DNA from: Adiantum capillus-veneris
Taxonomy: Eukaryota; Streptophyta; Polypodiopsida; Polypodiales; Pteridaceae
Assembly: GCA_014529385.2 (NCBI GenBank)
Contig: CM043962.1
Location: forward strand, 128,960,074 to 129,024,073
Reading direction: 5' to 3'
Length of the DNA: 64,000 bases
A program made the translations under genes and the position numbers. Under the pieces are notes generated by a model. That model saw only the letters and a program-made list of their open reading frames with translations. It did no database searches and was not told the origin of the DNA. Position 1 is the stretch's first letter. Every line of letters begins with the position of its first letter. Shown here piece after piece: positions 50,289-60,795 of the stretch.

Positions 50289-50909
50289 CTACCTTGGGAG
50301 CACTCGGTTGCTGGCTGGCATGATTGTTGTCATAGGAGCCTTTGCTTTCAGGGCTCGACTTTGTTCTAGCCTTCGTAGGTTCTCAATTTCCCTCTCCCTT
50401 GTTGCTTGCATATAGCGTTCGATCTCTTGTACTTCGGCAAGACTCCTACCATCGGGTAGTAAAACCTCAGAGGGAGATAGTCCTAAAGGATCAGGAGGTG
50501 CAGTGGATGGAACATTCACATGCACACTCTCAAGAAGCATAGGGTCTATTTTAGGCATGAATGACGAATTTACTTCCCCACTCCCTTCATTTATTTCATT
50601 AACCACATGTTCGAAGCGAGTAGCTCTACTAAGGGTCTCTTTTAAGCGGCTAAACACGCTGGACCCGGGCCGTGGGCCCATGGCATTCATGTCTTGACTT
50701 GAACTATCAAGGTTTAGTGTAGGATACCCCTCCATGACTTCGTAGTTACAAGAAGAATCACTAGACGCGATATGAGGATCTTGGGTCGTGCTACCTTGAG
50801 TCCCGGCCGAAGGTCCAGAACCTAGGGTGGAGGAATAATGGGTGCCCGCGTAAATGGAGGCACTACCAATATGCTCGTGCTCTAACACTCGTCCAGAGCG
50901 TAGGTTCAT
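50289..50909 (-). CDS. Element 2 pre-gag frame
   Basis: Begins at the first ATG (50909), in the motif MNLRSGRVLEHEH, which resembles the N-terminal Asn-Leu-Arg-Ser-Gly motif often seen at the start of plant gypsy gag proteins. It continues for about 206 residues of Ser/Pro-rich sequence and ends in a helical, charged stretch (EIERYMQATREREIENLRR). It stops 44 bases before the next open gag stretch, which is in another frame. It may be the true gag start separated by a frameshift, or a short separate frame. Confidence 0.6.
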   Translation of the reverse strand: MNLRSGRVLEHEHIGSASIYAGTHYSSTLGSGPSAGTQGSTTQDPHIASSDSSCNYEVMEGYPTLNLDSSSQDMNAMGPRPGSSVFSRLKETLSRATRFEHVVNEINEGSGEVNSSFMPKIDPMLLESVHVNVPSTAPPDPLGLSPSEVLLPDGRSLAEVQEIERYMQATREREIENLRRLEQSRALKAKAPMTTIMPASNRVLPR

Positions 50910-50960
50910 ATGACTTGGATCCCCTAGAAGTGTCAGTGAGTGCCCGTGAAGACTGCTCAC

Positions 50961-51965
50961 CTAGTCTTTTTGAGTGTTTTGCAACCCAAGTCTTTTCTTT
51001 TTTTTTCTTTTTTTTTGCTTTTGTGGTCCTTTTTTTCTGACCCAGCTATAGAATAGAACGTATGATAGCTCAAAACGAGTGTCTCGGTCAGAGGGACGTG
51101 CCGTGATTTACAGCCCTCCATTTGGTCACTTTATGCCCTCGGAATCCCTAAAACCGTCAATTTCTAGTAGGGAACTAGGCCCAAATTAGAAAGTCTAAGG
51201 GTGCAAGTGGGAAGAGAAGGGAGGAGAGTGGAGGACTTGCCCCACATGCTCTCATTCCCTCTTAAGGGGGTAGGGTATATATATAAGAGTGAGTCTAGTA
51301 TACATCATAAGACTGAGGACTTGGGCTTGGGCTTGGGGAAATGATCCCGATTCCGATCAGAATTTTAGTGTAGCCCCCCAGTCACTCACGCTTAAATATT
51401 TTCGGTTTATTATTATTTTTAAAAAAAATCAATTTTTTTATTTTTTTTTTAAGGCGACGATCGCGCGCGGTTTAGGTGACCCTTTCTTGGCCACACACAC
51501 TGTCAACACCTACCTAACCTCTCTGTCAACAGCTCACAGCTCACAGACAGCTCACTACCTTATCTACTTACTAACAGTGCTGCTAACCACTAACTAATCT
51601 ACTAACTAATCTGTTAACTGTTTACTGACAGTGAGCTAACTGTCCACCTACTTCCTCTCTCACTACCTTACTGTGCAAAGACTGTGTGTAGGCAAACCTT
51701 GACAAGAAACTGTGTACAGACTGTGTGCAAACAGAAATTGCTAACTGCCTTCCTACTTATTCATTCACTGCAAACAAGCTATGGACTACTAATTGTGCAA
51801 ACAGAAAACACAACATTATGCAGAAATCACAGAACTTGCAGACAATACAGAAATTAACAACTTGCAGAAAAACAACTCGTTCCTCTTCCTCTTCCTCTTC
51901 TTTCCTACTACAAAGAACTCATAGGAGAAGCACAAAGTGCCTCTTGGGCTTAGTGCAGGGCGATT
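50961..51965 (-). other. Element 2 leader
   Basis: About 1 kb between primer site and pre-gag. It includes oligo-T/oligo-A runs (50995-51040 and 51415-51455) and a stretch of repeated ACTAACT and ACAGCTCAC words (51500-51650). No gene. Confidence 0.55.
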
Positions 51966-51982
51966 CCTCGGCAGCGGTGCCA
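51966..51982 (-). promoter_or_regulatory. tRNA-Asp-type primer-binding site of element 2
   Basis: Read on the element strand: TGGCACCGCTGCCGAGG. It closely resembles TGGCGCCGTTGCCGGGG, the tRNA-Asp-type site typical of plant Tat/Athila elements, and lies four bases inside the 5' LTR. Confidence 0.82.
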
Positions 51983-51986
51983 AAAA

Positions 51987-52226
51987 TTTGCGCTCCTTAC
52001 CGCACTGTCGAAGCAAGGGCCTTGCCTAACAGTGTGTGCGAGCCATAGACGGCTCCAAGCACACAACTAGCTTAACTAGTAAGCTCAAAAGAGGGCAATG
52101 GTGTGTCACTCACCGCTCTATGCTCCTGCCGTGGAGGATTCCTCGCCGCGAAGAAGAAGGAGACGCCGCTACGTCGTGCTCAACCGCTTCACCGCCGTCG
52201 TGCCGCCGCAATGCTCGATCGCGCGC

Positions 52227-52257
<31 letters not shown>

Positions 52258-52583
52258 TACACACACACACACACACACACAAGGAGGTGAAGAAGAAGAA
52301 GATGGAGATGGAGATGGAGCAAGAACACTCTTCTATTGCACAAATGAGAGAATGAGTGAATTTTAGGTTTAGTTGGCTTTTATATGAGCTCACCCCATTC
52401 ACACTTGGGCGCCCATGCTTAGCCAACTAATCCCTTGAATGTCCCAGTTAGAGTGCGCCTCTCATCGGCGATCACTCTTACCCTTTTCCTATTGGTCCGA
52501 CAAGCCCGGTACCTGACTCTACCAAATACATAATACACGTCCGTCGTAGGTGATAGGGTGTCCGTGAGCCGTGAGGGTTAACA
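51987..52583 (-). repeat. 5' LTR of element 2
   Basis: 597 bp, homologous along its length to 38664-39286, with few substitutions. The length difference comes from shorter CT, AC and GGAGAT runs. TATA box at 52378-52387 on the element strand. It is followed on the right by the target copy GTCTA (52584-52588). Confidence 0.92.
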
Positions 52584-53886
52584 GTCTACAAATCTCATCG
52601 TTGGTTCTCCTCATCCTACTCGATATACCTCCTCTGGCTTTTAGTAGTGGGAGGGTTTCTCTCCCATAGGTGCCCCTAAGCCATAATTTCTGATGGTTCT
52701 TGCAAGAGGTGGTTCATCTCTTCTAACTCGTTCTATGGGTTGTCTTCCGGGCTCTGTCGACTCTTGAGTTTTTGGCTTACTCTCGCCTTGATACTATGAA
52801 TAGAGTGGTGGTTCTTGTAAATCTCTTAGCCCTCGTGCGGCTGGATAACCATCTCTGTTTCGGTTTGTTCTAATGTCGCACTTTGTTCAAGCCATGCCTG
52901 TAATGATGGTTGGGTTGCTTGTTGGTTCTAGTAGTTGAACGTCTGTTGTCGGTTAGAATGTGATGTTGCGTCGTACTCTTTTGAAAATGGATTTGTTAAC
53001 TTGCTAGGGGTATAGGTGGACCTTGGTATTTCTTCGGGGGCATAAGTTGATGTTTCTGGAACTGTTGCCTTTTCTACCTCCTCTAGGAGAATTCGTTTGT
53101 ATTCTCGCCCATAACTGTCAACAAAAATGATATCCTTCCCCATAGCAATTTTATAAGAGAATAAGTAAAGAACCTTGTCTTTGCTTAATTCATTTGGGTA
53201 GGGTTCTTTGCATCAAAAATAAGAAACTACTCCCTCGCTCTCATGCTTGTAAATTCCCACGTTCTCATTATAGGTAGAGACCCTGGTTGTTTTTTTATCA
53301 TACATAAAAAGAGCTCCAGGTGGATCAATTTTTGGAGGCGGCTCTTGAGCCTCTGAGACCATTTTTCCTTTTGCCACATTATCTCCATATCTGTTGTAAT
53401 CCTCAGGGTTACTAACTATCAGATAGTGGTTCCTCCTTTTGTCTTGGAATCTATCTCCATCATCATAGACTCGAATTATCTCCAGTCTCTGAGAAGGTCT
53501 TTCCTCTATACAAATACAATTGCGTTCCCGATAGTTAGAATAAACTAGGGCTCCCCTAGAGTTTGTTCCTTCTAAGAAGATTATAGTGAACTTGGCATCG
53601 GGTTTTGGGAGGTACTTTCTCCTAGCATTGGTCCTTCACCGGAGAAATCTCCTGGTTGTTGACTACCCATCATGAAGAAGGACTTATCTGATGAAGTGTC
53701 AGTATCACTACCCTCCTCAATGATTGGGGCTAATGGATCTAGCCTTGCCTGGGTTACACTTTCTTCAATGGATACTAAGTTACCATGATCACCTGCCAGT
53801 GCTTTGTTTGACTCCAAACTTGAGCCACAGCTTCCCCTTGATGTCAGCAACCCAATGCTATGCTTAGATTTTAGTTTGGATTTCAA
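52584..53886 (-). pseudogene. Element 1 gag N-terminal region (right part)
   Basis: The start of element 1's gag, separated from the rest by element 2. A frame opens at 53886 and reads TDTSSDKSFFMMGSQQPGDF. After a frameshift near 53585 it continues with RVYDDGDRFQD, YLIVSNPEDYNRYG, KKTTRV and SKDKVLYLFSYKIAMGKDI (about 53480-53120), then a Pro/Ser/Thr-rich tail. The same order and spacing occur in G0 at 2.4-3.0 kb, so this is a conserved domain of about 200 residues before the capsid. I know of no named family for it. Stops lie near 53215 and 52928. Confidence 0.7.
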
Positions 53887-55016
53887 AAGACCCCATATTT
53901 AGCTATTGTAGCATTTTTCAGTAAAAAATGCTAAAGTCTGCTTAAAACCCAATTTTCTCACCCAATTGAGATGAAACCTTTCTCATGCACTCAATAAATC
54001 ATGTAGATCATGCTCATGAAGACAAATTATGGTTTTGGTCTTAAAATAATTCCTTGGCACAATTTGGGTAGGATGTCTGGAAATTCCTTTCTTTTGGACT
54101 TATCCTGTCAAGATATGGTCAAGTTCCCCCTTCCGGGTGAATATAGGGTAATTGCTACCTTCTAAACACACTGGTCAACTCAGATTTTCAAAATTCTCAC
54201 CAGAACACCCTGTAGACATCCTACGCGTAGGATGTCTACTGCTCCTTTTCTCAGACTAAAGTGCTACTTTGCCTTTCCTATGCTCTCAGCAAGTGCCAAT
54301 ATGCCTTACAAGTGCAAAAATATGTAAATTTCTCTCAATTTAAACCTTTTCTGAACTTTTACGTTTTCTGAGTTCGCCTTTTAGCTTTTGGGCAATCCAA
54401 TAAGAGAAAAACACTCAAGTCTATATGTTACTAGGGTGAAACCCACCCTCTAAACACACATGTGACCTTAGTTTCCCCAAATTCCCTGCCAAAAACCTCC
54501 TGGAGACATGCTACGCGTAGGATGTCTATTGTCTTAAAATTTAAATTAGTTTCTGACAGAAGTACTCCCTATGCTCTGCAGCTCTCTCAGAAATACTCAC
54601 AGAAACTTTTGAACTTCGATTCAGCTTCTAAACACTCTTTTCCGTATTTTACAGCTCTTTGATGAGCCTAACAACAAATATAACATGCATGAAGTGCTCC
54701 AGATCATAAATCATGATGTCCTACTTACCCTACTCCTACTCATCATTTGAGATAGTGATTTTGGTATCTTGGTTGCTTCTTGGCCTCCCCGGACTCTCAA
54801 GCTATCCTTTCATCGTCTCTACCACTCCAACTCCTACTCTCCTACCTAATACTACCTAAGTTGAAGGATCTAGGCCAGACACTTGCTCCCTAGACTCCTC
54901 CTAAGACCTAGAGAGTCCCCCACCCTCTGATCCTATCTAAATGTAAAATAAGACTCTGGCAAACCAGAGAATCCCTATCCTCAAGGACTAGTCTCGGTCA
55001 CCTACCTAGGGTTTTT
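53887..55016 (-). other. Element 1 leader with palindromic repeats
   Basis: About 1.1 kb between the primer site and gag. A perfect 28-bp palindrome lies at 54212-54239 (centre TACGCGTA). A second copy of the word, with a mismatch, lies at 54503-54525, 290 bp away. The half-word AGGATGTCTGG appears near 54069. The DNA just before both palindromes is similar (CTAAACACAC, then AAATTC), so the leader contains a degenerate repeat of about 290 bp. Confidence 0.65.
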
Positions 55017-55018
55017 GT

Positions 55019-55035
55019 CCCCGGAAACGACGCCA
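55019..55035 (-). promoter_or_regulatory. tRNA-Asp-type primer-binding site of element 1
   Basis: Read on the element strand: TGGCGTCGTTTCCGGGG, two changes from the standard TGGCGCCGTTGCCGGGG. It lies one base inside the LTR edge, which ends ACCCACCAACA. Confidence 0.82.
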
Positions 55036-55036
55036 A

Positions 55037-56460
55037 TGTTGGTGGGTACGCCGCGACGGACGTCAGCACAGCGAGAACTCACCTAACAAGATTTGTCAGC
55101 TAAGGACGAAGCTCAACCCGCAGGCGCATGGAAGCAAGTATAGCCTGTCAACCTACACTCGGCCGACTATTGACTACTTCTTACAGAGGTCTCTACCCAA
55201 TGTCTAAGTTATAGCCTTCAAGAGTACACAAGAGGAGATTTCCTACAACGCTTTCAAGAGCCAAATACCCATCAAATGCTACGGAACTTGAGGAAAATCC
55301 TATTAACACCAATAGGTCGCTCTCCCTAAGGTCCGTGACCCAAAACCCCAACCCTAAACACCCCGTGCAGAATCACGTAGGATGTCTGGTCGAAATTCAT
55401 AGGTCGAAGTTTTCTGAAACTAACATGCCTAATGCGTAGCTCTAATCATTGCGAACGCGTGGATATGCTGGAATGCGAAAACAAACATCATATGCTCACC
55501 GAATCACCAGAAATAGCTTGCTGGTCAATCTCGCGAGGCCGGGCCGTACACGCGCAATGTAGGTGTTGGTGCGTAGCTCCTCCGGGGGCAACACGCTGCA
55601 CTTCTCCGCACTCGATTTCGACCACCAGTGTGTGCGTTGCGTCAAGATGAACTCTCACTCTCTCTCGTACACAGAGTACGCTCAACTCACACAGACAAAC
55701 TTATGAAAATGACAAAAGGTTCTTTGCATTAAAATCAAATGTGGTATAAATACCTTGCAATCTCAAACCCTAATGTTCCAATTTAACCATTTACTAAGTC
55801 TAAATGTCAAAAATGGGATACAATTTGGAAGCTTCTGCAAGCTCCACTATTTACAAAGGTGAAATGACGGTTTCTTCTCAATGAAGGAATGATCACAAAG
55901 GAAATTAGTATCTCGCCGGGCAATCATCCTCCGTTGAATGTGTCCAGCCGCTAACAAGATTCTTCAAGTGAGTAAGGTGCTTGAGGTGACTAAGGTGCCA
56001 TGACTATTGACTAAGATGCTTGAGGTGCCTATTGACTAAAATGCTTGAAGTGCCTATTGACTAAGGTGCTTATTGACTAAGGAGATTGAGGAGCTTAAGT
56101 CAACATGTTTTCCATAAAGGAGGACACTTGTCCAAATGCTACACCCCACACTCACTCACCAAGAGACACCCAAGCCACAAGGGGTATAAAGGACACATCT
56201 CAGGCCCCAAGCAATATTGCCCTCATAATGTGCCTCAATCCTATTGGATGACCTATAGGGAGGTCCAATGAGAATTTAGATTCAGTTAAATAATTAAGAT
56301 CCTTCTCTCAAAGGGGGAAAGGAGGACACTTGTACAAATGCTACAATTAAATAATTAAGATCTTTCTCTCAAAGGCCCGGGAAAGGAGGACACTTGTCCA
56401 AATGCTACACCCCTTGCTTGTTATGACTAGATCAATTCATTGGCTAACCCAAGGCTTGAG
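55037..56460 (-). repeat. 5' LTR of element 1 (right limit uncertain)
   Basis: The inner edge (TGTTGG on the plus strand) is fixed by the primer site. A TATA box, GTATTTATACC, lies on the element strand at about 55744-55754, so the U3 region is to its right. The right end cannot be fixed because no second LTR is present. The U3 region contains irregular repeats of GACTAAGGTGCTTGAGG (55985-56090) and a 61-bp tandem duplication. Confidence 0.6.
56287..56408. repeat. 61-bp tandem duplication
   Basis: Two head-to-tail copies (starts 56287 and 56348) contain AAATAATTAAGATC and AAAGGAGGACACTTGT. A third partial copy of the second word is at 56115-56140. Confidence 0.85.
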
Positions 56461-56495
56461 CCAATAGGCTTGTAGCAAGAGTAAAGTAGAAAAAT

Positions 56496-56500
<5 letters not shown>

Positions 56501-56528
<28 letters not shown>
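56501..56528. repeat. (TC)14 microsatellite
   Basis: Uninterrupted TC units. Confidence 0.95.
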
Positions 56529-56531
<3 letters not shown>

Positions 56532-56979
56532 CTCGACAAGCCCCAGACACACACTCCCCCATTGTGTATTGTGCACACAAGTCATCTCCTTCTCCAAGCT
56601 TGAGAAGTGGAGAGCCTACACCAACACACCTTGGCTATGGAACGAAAATCCAACCAAGAGTTATGCTCAAAGCAATGCTTATCAATCTCTCCATCTTCAT
56701 TATCACTATGCTAAGCTATGCTCTAAGAGTGCTTATATGTGAGAAGAGTACTTCTTTCTTGAAGAGATACATATTCTTCTCTTCATCTTCCTCACTCCCT
56801 GCTAGCTCTCTCCACCTTTGATGGTGTTTGAGGTCTTGGGATTGAGGCCCGTGTCTTCTTAATGAAATACTAACTATGGCTAATCTATTTTCGCTACACT
56901 CTAACTTATTATCTTAATTTCATTATATACAGCACGTGTTAATCATGCTTCATTTCTCTTTTTTTTGGGCAGTTTTCAC

Positions 56980-58000
56980 ATCAGGTGCAGGCATTCACCA
57001 GGTTGACAACAACACAGATGTGTTCAAGATGTTTGTTGCTAAGGATAAACTGGACAGGGATAATTACCCAATGCGGGCTTACATGATGCAACATGTTCTT
57101 GTGTCAAAGGGTGTTTAGAATGTTGTGTAGGGCATTGATGTCCGTCCTGGTTCTATGGATACAGGCAATGTTGAGGATGTTGTAGGTTTTGGTGGCAAGA
57201 TTGCTACTGCTAGAGAAGTTTTGCCTATGACCGAGTAGGCTCGTTGGGATGTAAGAGATGGCTCATGCATTGATTGCATTATCTGTGAAGCACAATGTTA
57301 CTTCTCACATTCGTTCAGCTAAATCTGCAAAACAGACTTGGGATATTCTGGTTGGTCTTTATGCAAGTCGCAATGAGACTAAAATATGCATTGCTGCGTA
57401 AAGAGCTGGAATTGAAGATTATACATGCTTTCCTTGATTTTATCAAGGATATTAATGAGCAACTTATTTCTGCAGGCAAAGTCATTTGTGACAGGTTCCT
57501 TGTGCAAACTGTTTTGGTGCTTTGCTATATTCTTATTATACTTTTGCTAGTACTTGGAGACTTATGACCCAAGGAAATCCTGATGTTGTCAAGTTTGATG
57601 TATTATGCACATTGCTATTGCAAGAGTCACTTCCAAGAAAAAATAGGGCTAAACAACGTGTAGTTGAACAAACCTTTATTGTTGCTCAAAGAAAAAGTGG
57701 TAACAACAATGTAGCCACTTCTCTTGGTTCTTCTACGAGTGGAAAATCACATGTTCCTAATGCTTCTGCTGGCAACACTTCGTCTAGGAATTTCGGTGAA
57801 AAGGGCAAAAAGAAGATGTGTTGCCACTATTGTAAAGCTAATGATCACTTGATCAAACAATGTCCTAAGTTGAAGGCAAAAGAGACTAAGAAGAAAGAGG
57901 TTGGTTCCACTACAAATGCGGCTACTATAGAATCTTCTATGAAAGGATATTTGATGATGATATAGATGCAGAATGGGCATTTAGTGTAGAGTGCACTTAT
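56980..58000 (+). pseudogene. Copia gag, copy 2
   Basis: Gag of a Ty1/copia element: DNNTDVFKMFVAKDKLDRDN (about 57007) and YPMRAYMMQHVLVSKGV at the N-terminus. ARWDVRDG, ALLRKELELK and DINEQLISAGKVI follow in shifting frames, then FASTWRLMTQGNPDVVKFD. A zinc knuckle, CHYCKANDHLIKQC, lies at 57822-57863 with a Lys-rich tail. Several stops and frameshifts (about 57117, 57235 and 57400) inactivate it. No 5' LTR or primer site is visible before it. Confidence 0.85.
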
Positions 58001-60581
58001 GATCCTTTTGTCCATGTGCATGTATGTTAGTTGTTGTAAATGCTTATGTGTAATTAAAGCTAAGTACGAAGTGTTTATGTACTTCAAGCAATTTTTGGCT
58101 ATGGCTGAAAATGTCTCTAAATGCACTATGGATACCCTCTGTTCATATCGAGAGGGGGAGCATATGTCTCATGAGTTTAATGAATTTCTGGCTAGTCGTG
58201 GGATAAAACACCAATGTATAGTGCCGTATACACCTCAACAAAATGGTGTTGCTGAAAGGAAAAACAGGTCACTTACAAAGATGGCAAGATGTACGATCAA
58301 GAGTCAAGCTTTGCCACATTTGTTTTGGCTTGAGGCCATCATGTGGTGCTACCTATGTACTTGATAGATGTCAAGCGCAAGCTTTGCAGTCTATGACTCC
58401 ATATGAAATATGTCATGATACAAAGCCATCTATTGATCACATGCTCATTTTTGGATGTTTGGCTTGTGCTTTGGTGCCACAACCGCATCACAAAAAAATG
58501 GATGTGAAGGCTGTCAAATGTATTTTTGTTGGTTATAGTACTGAAAGCAAAGATTATAGGTTATACCATCCACAAAATAAGTGTATCTTGGTTTCACATG
58601 ATGTTATGTTTGTGGAAGATTTTGTTCAACCTTTGTTGTCATGTACTTGAGACAATAATGAAAGCTCACAGGACATTTATGACAGTTTGTTGCCTCTTTT
58701 CAGTGGTGGAAACTTGAATGTAAATTCCAATGAGACAAGTGTACGGCCTATGGGGTTTTTTGAAAATGTTACATATCAACCTATTTATGATGCAGATGTA
58801 CATGATATCCTTGATGTGGAAAGGGCTGAAAATGAGCAGGCTAGAGGTATGCCAAAATGGCTGGTAGATACTTTGCATGACAATAAATTGGATGCACATT
58901 TGTCTAGTCATACTCGTTCAGGTTCTCGCCATGCATCTTATGCATCGGATTGTTATGCTTTGGCTATTTCTAGGCTATGTGATCTAGAGGAACCTCTATG
59001 TTTTGATGAAGCACAGAATTCAAAAAATTGGATGGCTGCCATGCAATCAGAATATGATGTACTTATAGAAAATGACACATGGAATTTATATGATTTGCCT
59101 CTTGACAAAAAGGCCATTGGTACAAAGTGGGTTTACAAGTTGAAACGCAAGCCGGATAGTGAGATTGATCACTATAAGGATCGACTTATTGCAAAAGGCT
59201 ATGCTCATCAGAAAGACATAGATTATGAAGAGACTTTTGCTCCCACTTGTTGTATGACTAATGTGCATTTTCTATGTGCATTGATAGCTCATTTTGGATG
59301 GGATATACATCAATCAGACATTGTTCCTGCTTTCTTGAATGGTAACATATTTGAGGGAGATTATGTAACACAGCCTCGTGGTTTTGTCAAGAAAGGACAA
59401 GAGGATAAAGTGTGCAAATGTAAGAAAGATTTGAATGGGTTGAAGTAGTCTCCTCGCTTGGTATGAGAAAGCTGACACTCATTTAGTCAAAGGAGGCCTT
59501 CGTGACAGTCCAACAGAATTCACTTTGTATCTAAAGCGTGAGGTGATGTATTTCTCATTGTTTTTCTATGTGTGGATGATTTGCTGATCACTTGTCCGAA
59601 TGAGAAACACATTGCTGAATTTAAGGCTGATTTGAGTGCTACTTTCAAGATGAAAGATTTGGGGATGTTGCATCATTACTTGGGTAAACAGTTTAAGCAG
59701 TGTGATGGTGGTATTGCCTTGTGTCAAACACGTTAGAGACATTTCTATGTAAGTTTGGACTTGAGGATTGCAAGCCTATTGCCATTCCCATGGAAACACG
59801 TTTGAAGTTGAGTCTTCATGATTCTGGCGATCCTATTGATGTCATTCTTTACCAAAATGTTGTTGGATGCCTTATTTATGTACGCAATATGAGGCTGGAT
59901 ATTCAGTTTGTAGTCTCATAGGTCAGCAAATTTATGCATAGCCGAGGGTCTAAGCTTTGGCAGGTTGTGAAGCGGCTCTTTTGCTACTTGAGTGGCACTT
60001 TACATCTTGGGTTGTTTTATCCCAAGGGGGGATCATTGCCGCCAAATTTACATGCTTTTTAGAGACTCAGATTGGGCTGGTTGTTATGACACACGAGTGT
60101 CCACAAGTGGTTTTTGTTTCATGCTCGACAGTTTCATGCATATCATGGTTGAGCAAGAAGAAACCTATGGTGGCCACTTCTAGTTGTGAGGCTGAGTAGC
60201 GGGCAATCTTCACAGCTACGGTTGAGTGTGTATGGCTCGGACGCCTTATGGATGATTTGGGTGTTGGACAGGACACTGCCAACATCATCTACACTGATAG
60301 TCATAGAGCATTGGCAGTTACGAGGAACCCAATTTTTCATGCTCGCACAAAGTACATTGAGGTGCATTATCACTATGTCAAGGAGAGACTCTCAATAGAG
60401 ATCATCTTGGCTTATATGCCAACACAGGACAACCTTGCATATATTTTTGTGAGAAGTTCGAAGCTTTTCGCAAAGCTTTGGGCTTACTCCCCTTTGTGGA
60501 ATGATCATGTCCTTAGAGCATTGCATTTCCCTATACTCTATGTGCCAACTCTCGTTCATCGCATCATTCCCAGGGGAGATT
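58001..60581 (+). pseudogene. Copia integrase, reverse transcriptase and RNase H, copy 2
   Basis: The frame jumps from just after gag to the second half of integrase (FKQFLAMAENVSKCTMDTL, about 58085, then PYTPQQNGVAERKNRS with the catalytic Glu). Protease, pre-integrase and the first half of integrase are therefore deleted. The linker VSHDVMFVED (about 58595) leads to reverse transcriptase (NWMAAMQSEYDVLIENDTW, KWVYKLKRKP, HQSDIVPAFLNGNIFEGDY). The YVDD region is degraded (near 59570). RNase H includes SCEAE (about 60180) and YIEVHYHYVKERLS (about 60350). Copy 1 at 11.4-13.5 kb is a close relative. Multiple stops. Confidence 0.88.
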
Positions 60582-60795
60582 TGTTACCATACATATGTGG
60601 TAGTGATGTGTGTGAACGCACTTAAAACCGCCGGGGCATTTTTTCCCTCACTAGGAGTTTTTCTTCCCCGTGCATTGTATATACACTCTTCACTCTAGGG
60701 CTATCTTATCTTTCATTGTGCACCAACCAATACATACTCTTTGTTGCGTTCCTTGAGCTTCTTTGTCTTCTCCAAGCTAAGTGTATTTCCCTACA
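60582..60795 (+). repeat. Copia 3' LTR, copy 2
   Basis: 214 bp, beginning TGTTACCATACATATGTGG and ending TTTCCCTACA, with a purine tract (CCCAGGGGAGATT) just before it. It pairs with 13453-13665 of copy 1. Confidence 0.75.

Larger units (their letters stand above)
38664..52583 (-). mobile_element. Gypsy element 2, 13.9 kb, nested in element 1
   Basis: A minus-strand LTR retrotransposon with LTRs at 51987-52583 (5') and 38664-39286 (3'), a target-site duplication GTCTA, a tRNA-Asp-type primer site and a polypurine tract touching the 3' LTR. Coding order: pre-gag frame, gag, three zinc knuckles, protease, reverse transcriptase, RNase H, integrase, then a 3' extension with a second retropepsin-like domain, a TATA box and an independent acidic frame. 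Stops and frameshifts are few for its length and the LTRs are nearly identical outside simple repeats, so it is young. Its length and 3' coding content exceed those of a typical gypsy element (about 5-8 kb of coding body). Confidence 0.93.

Noticed and set aside
55430-55690. 72- and 65-codon frames on opposite strands as a small gene
   Set aside because: They lie within the R/U5 part of element 1's LTR and overlap each other antisense; no motif.
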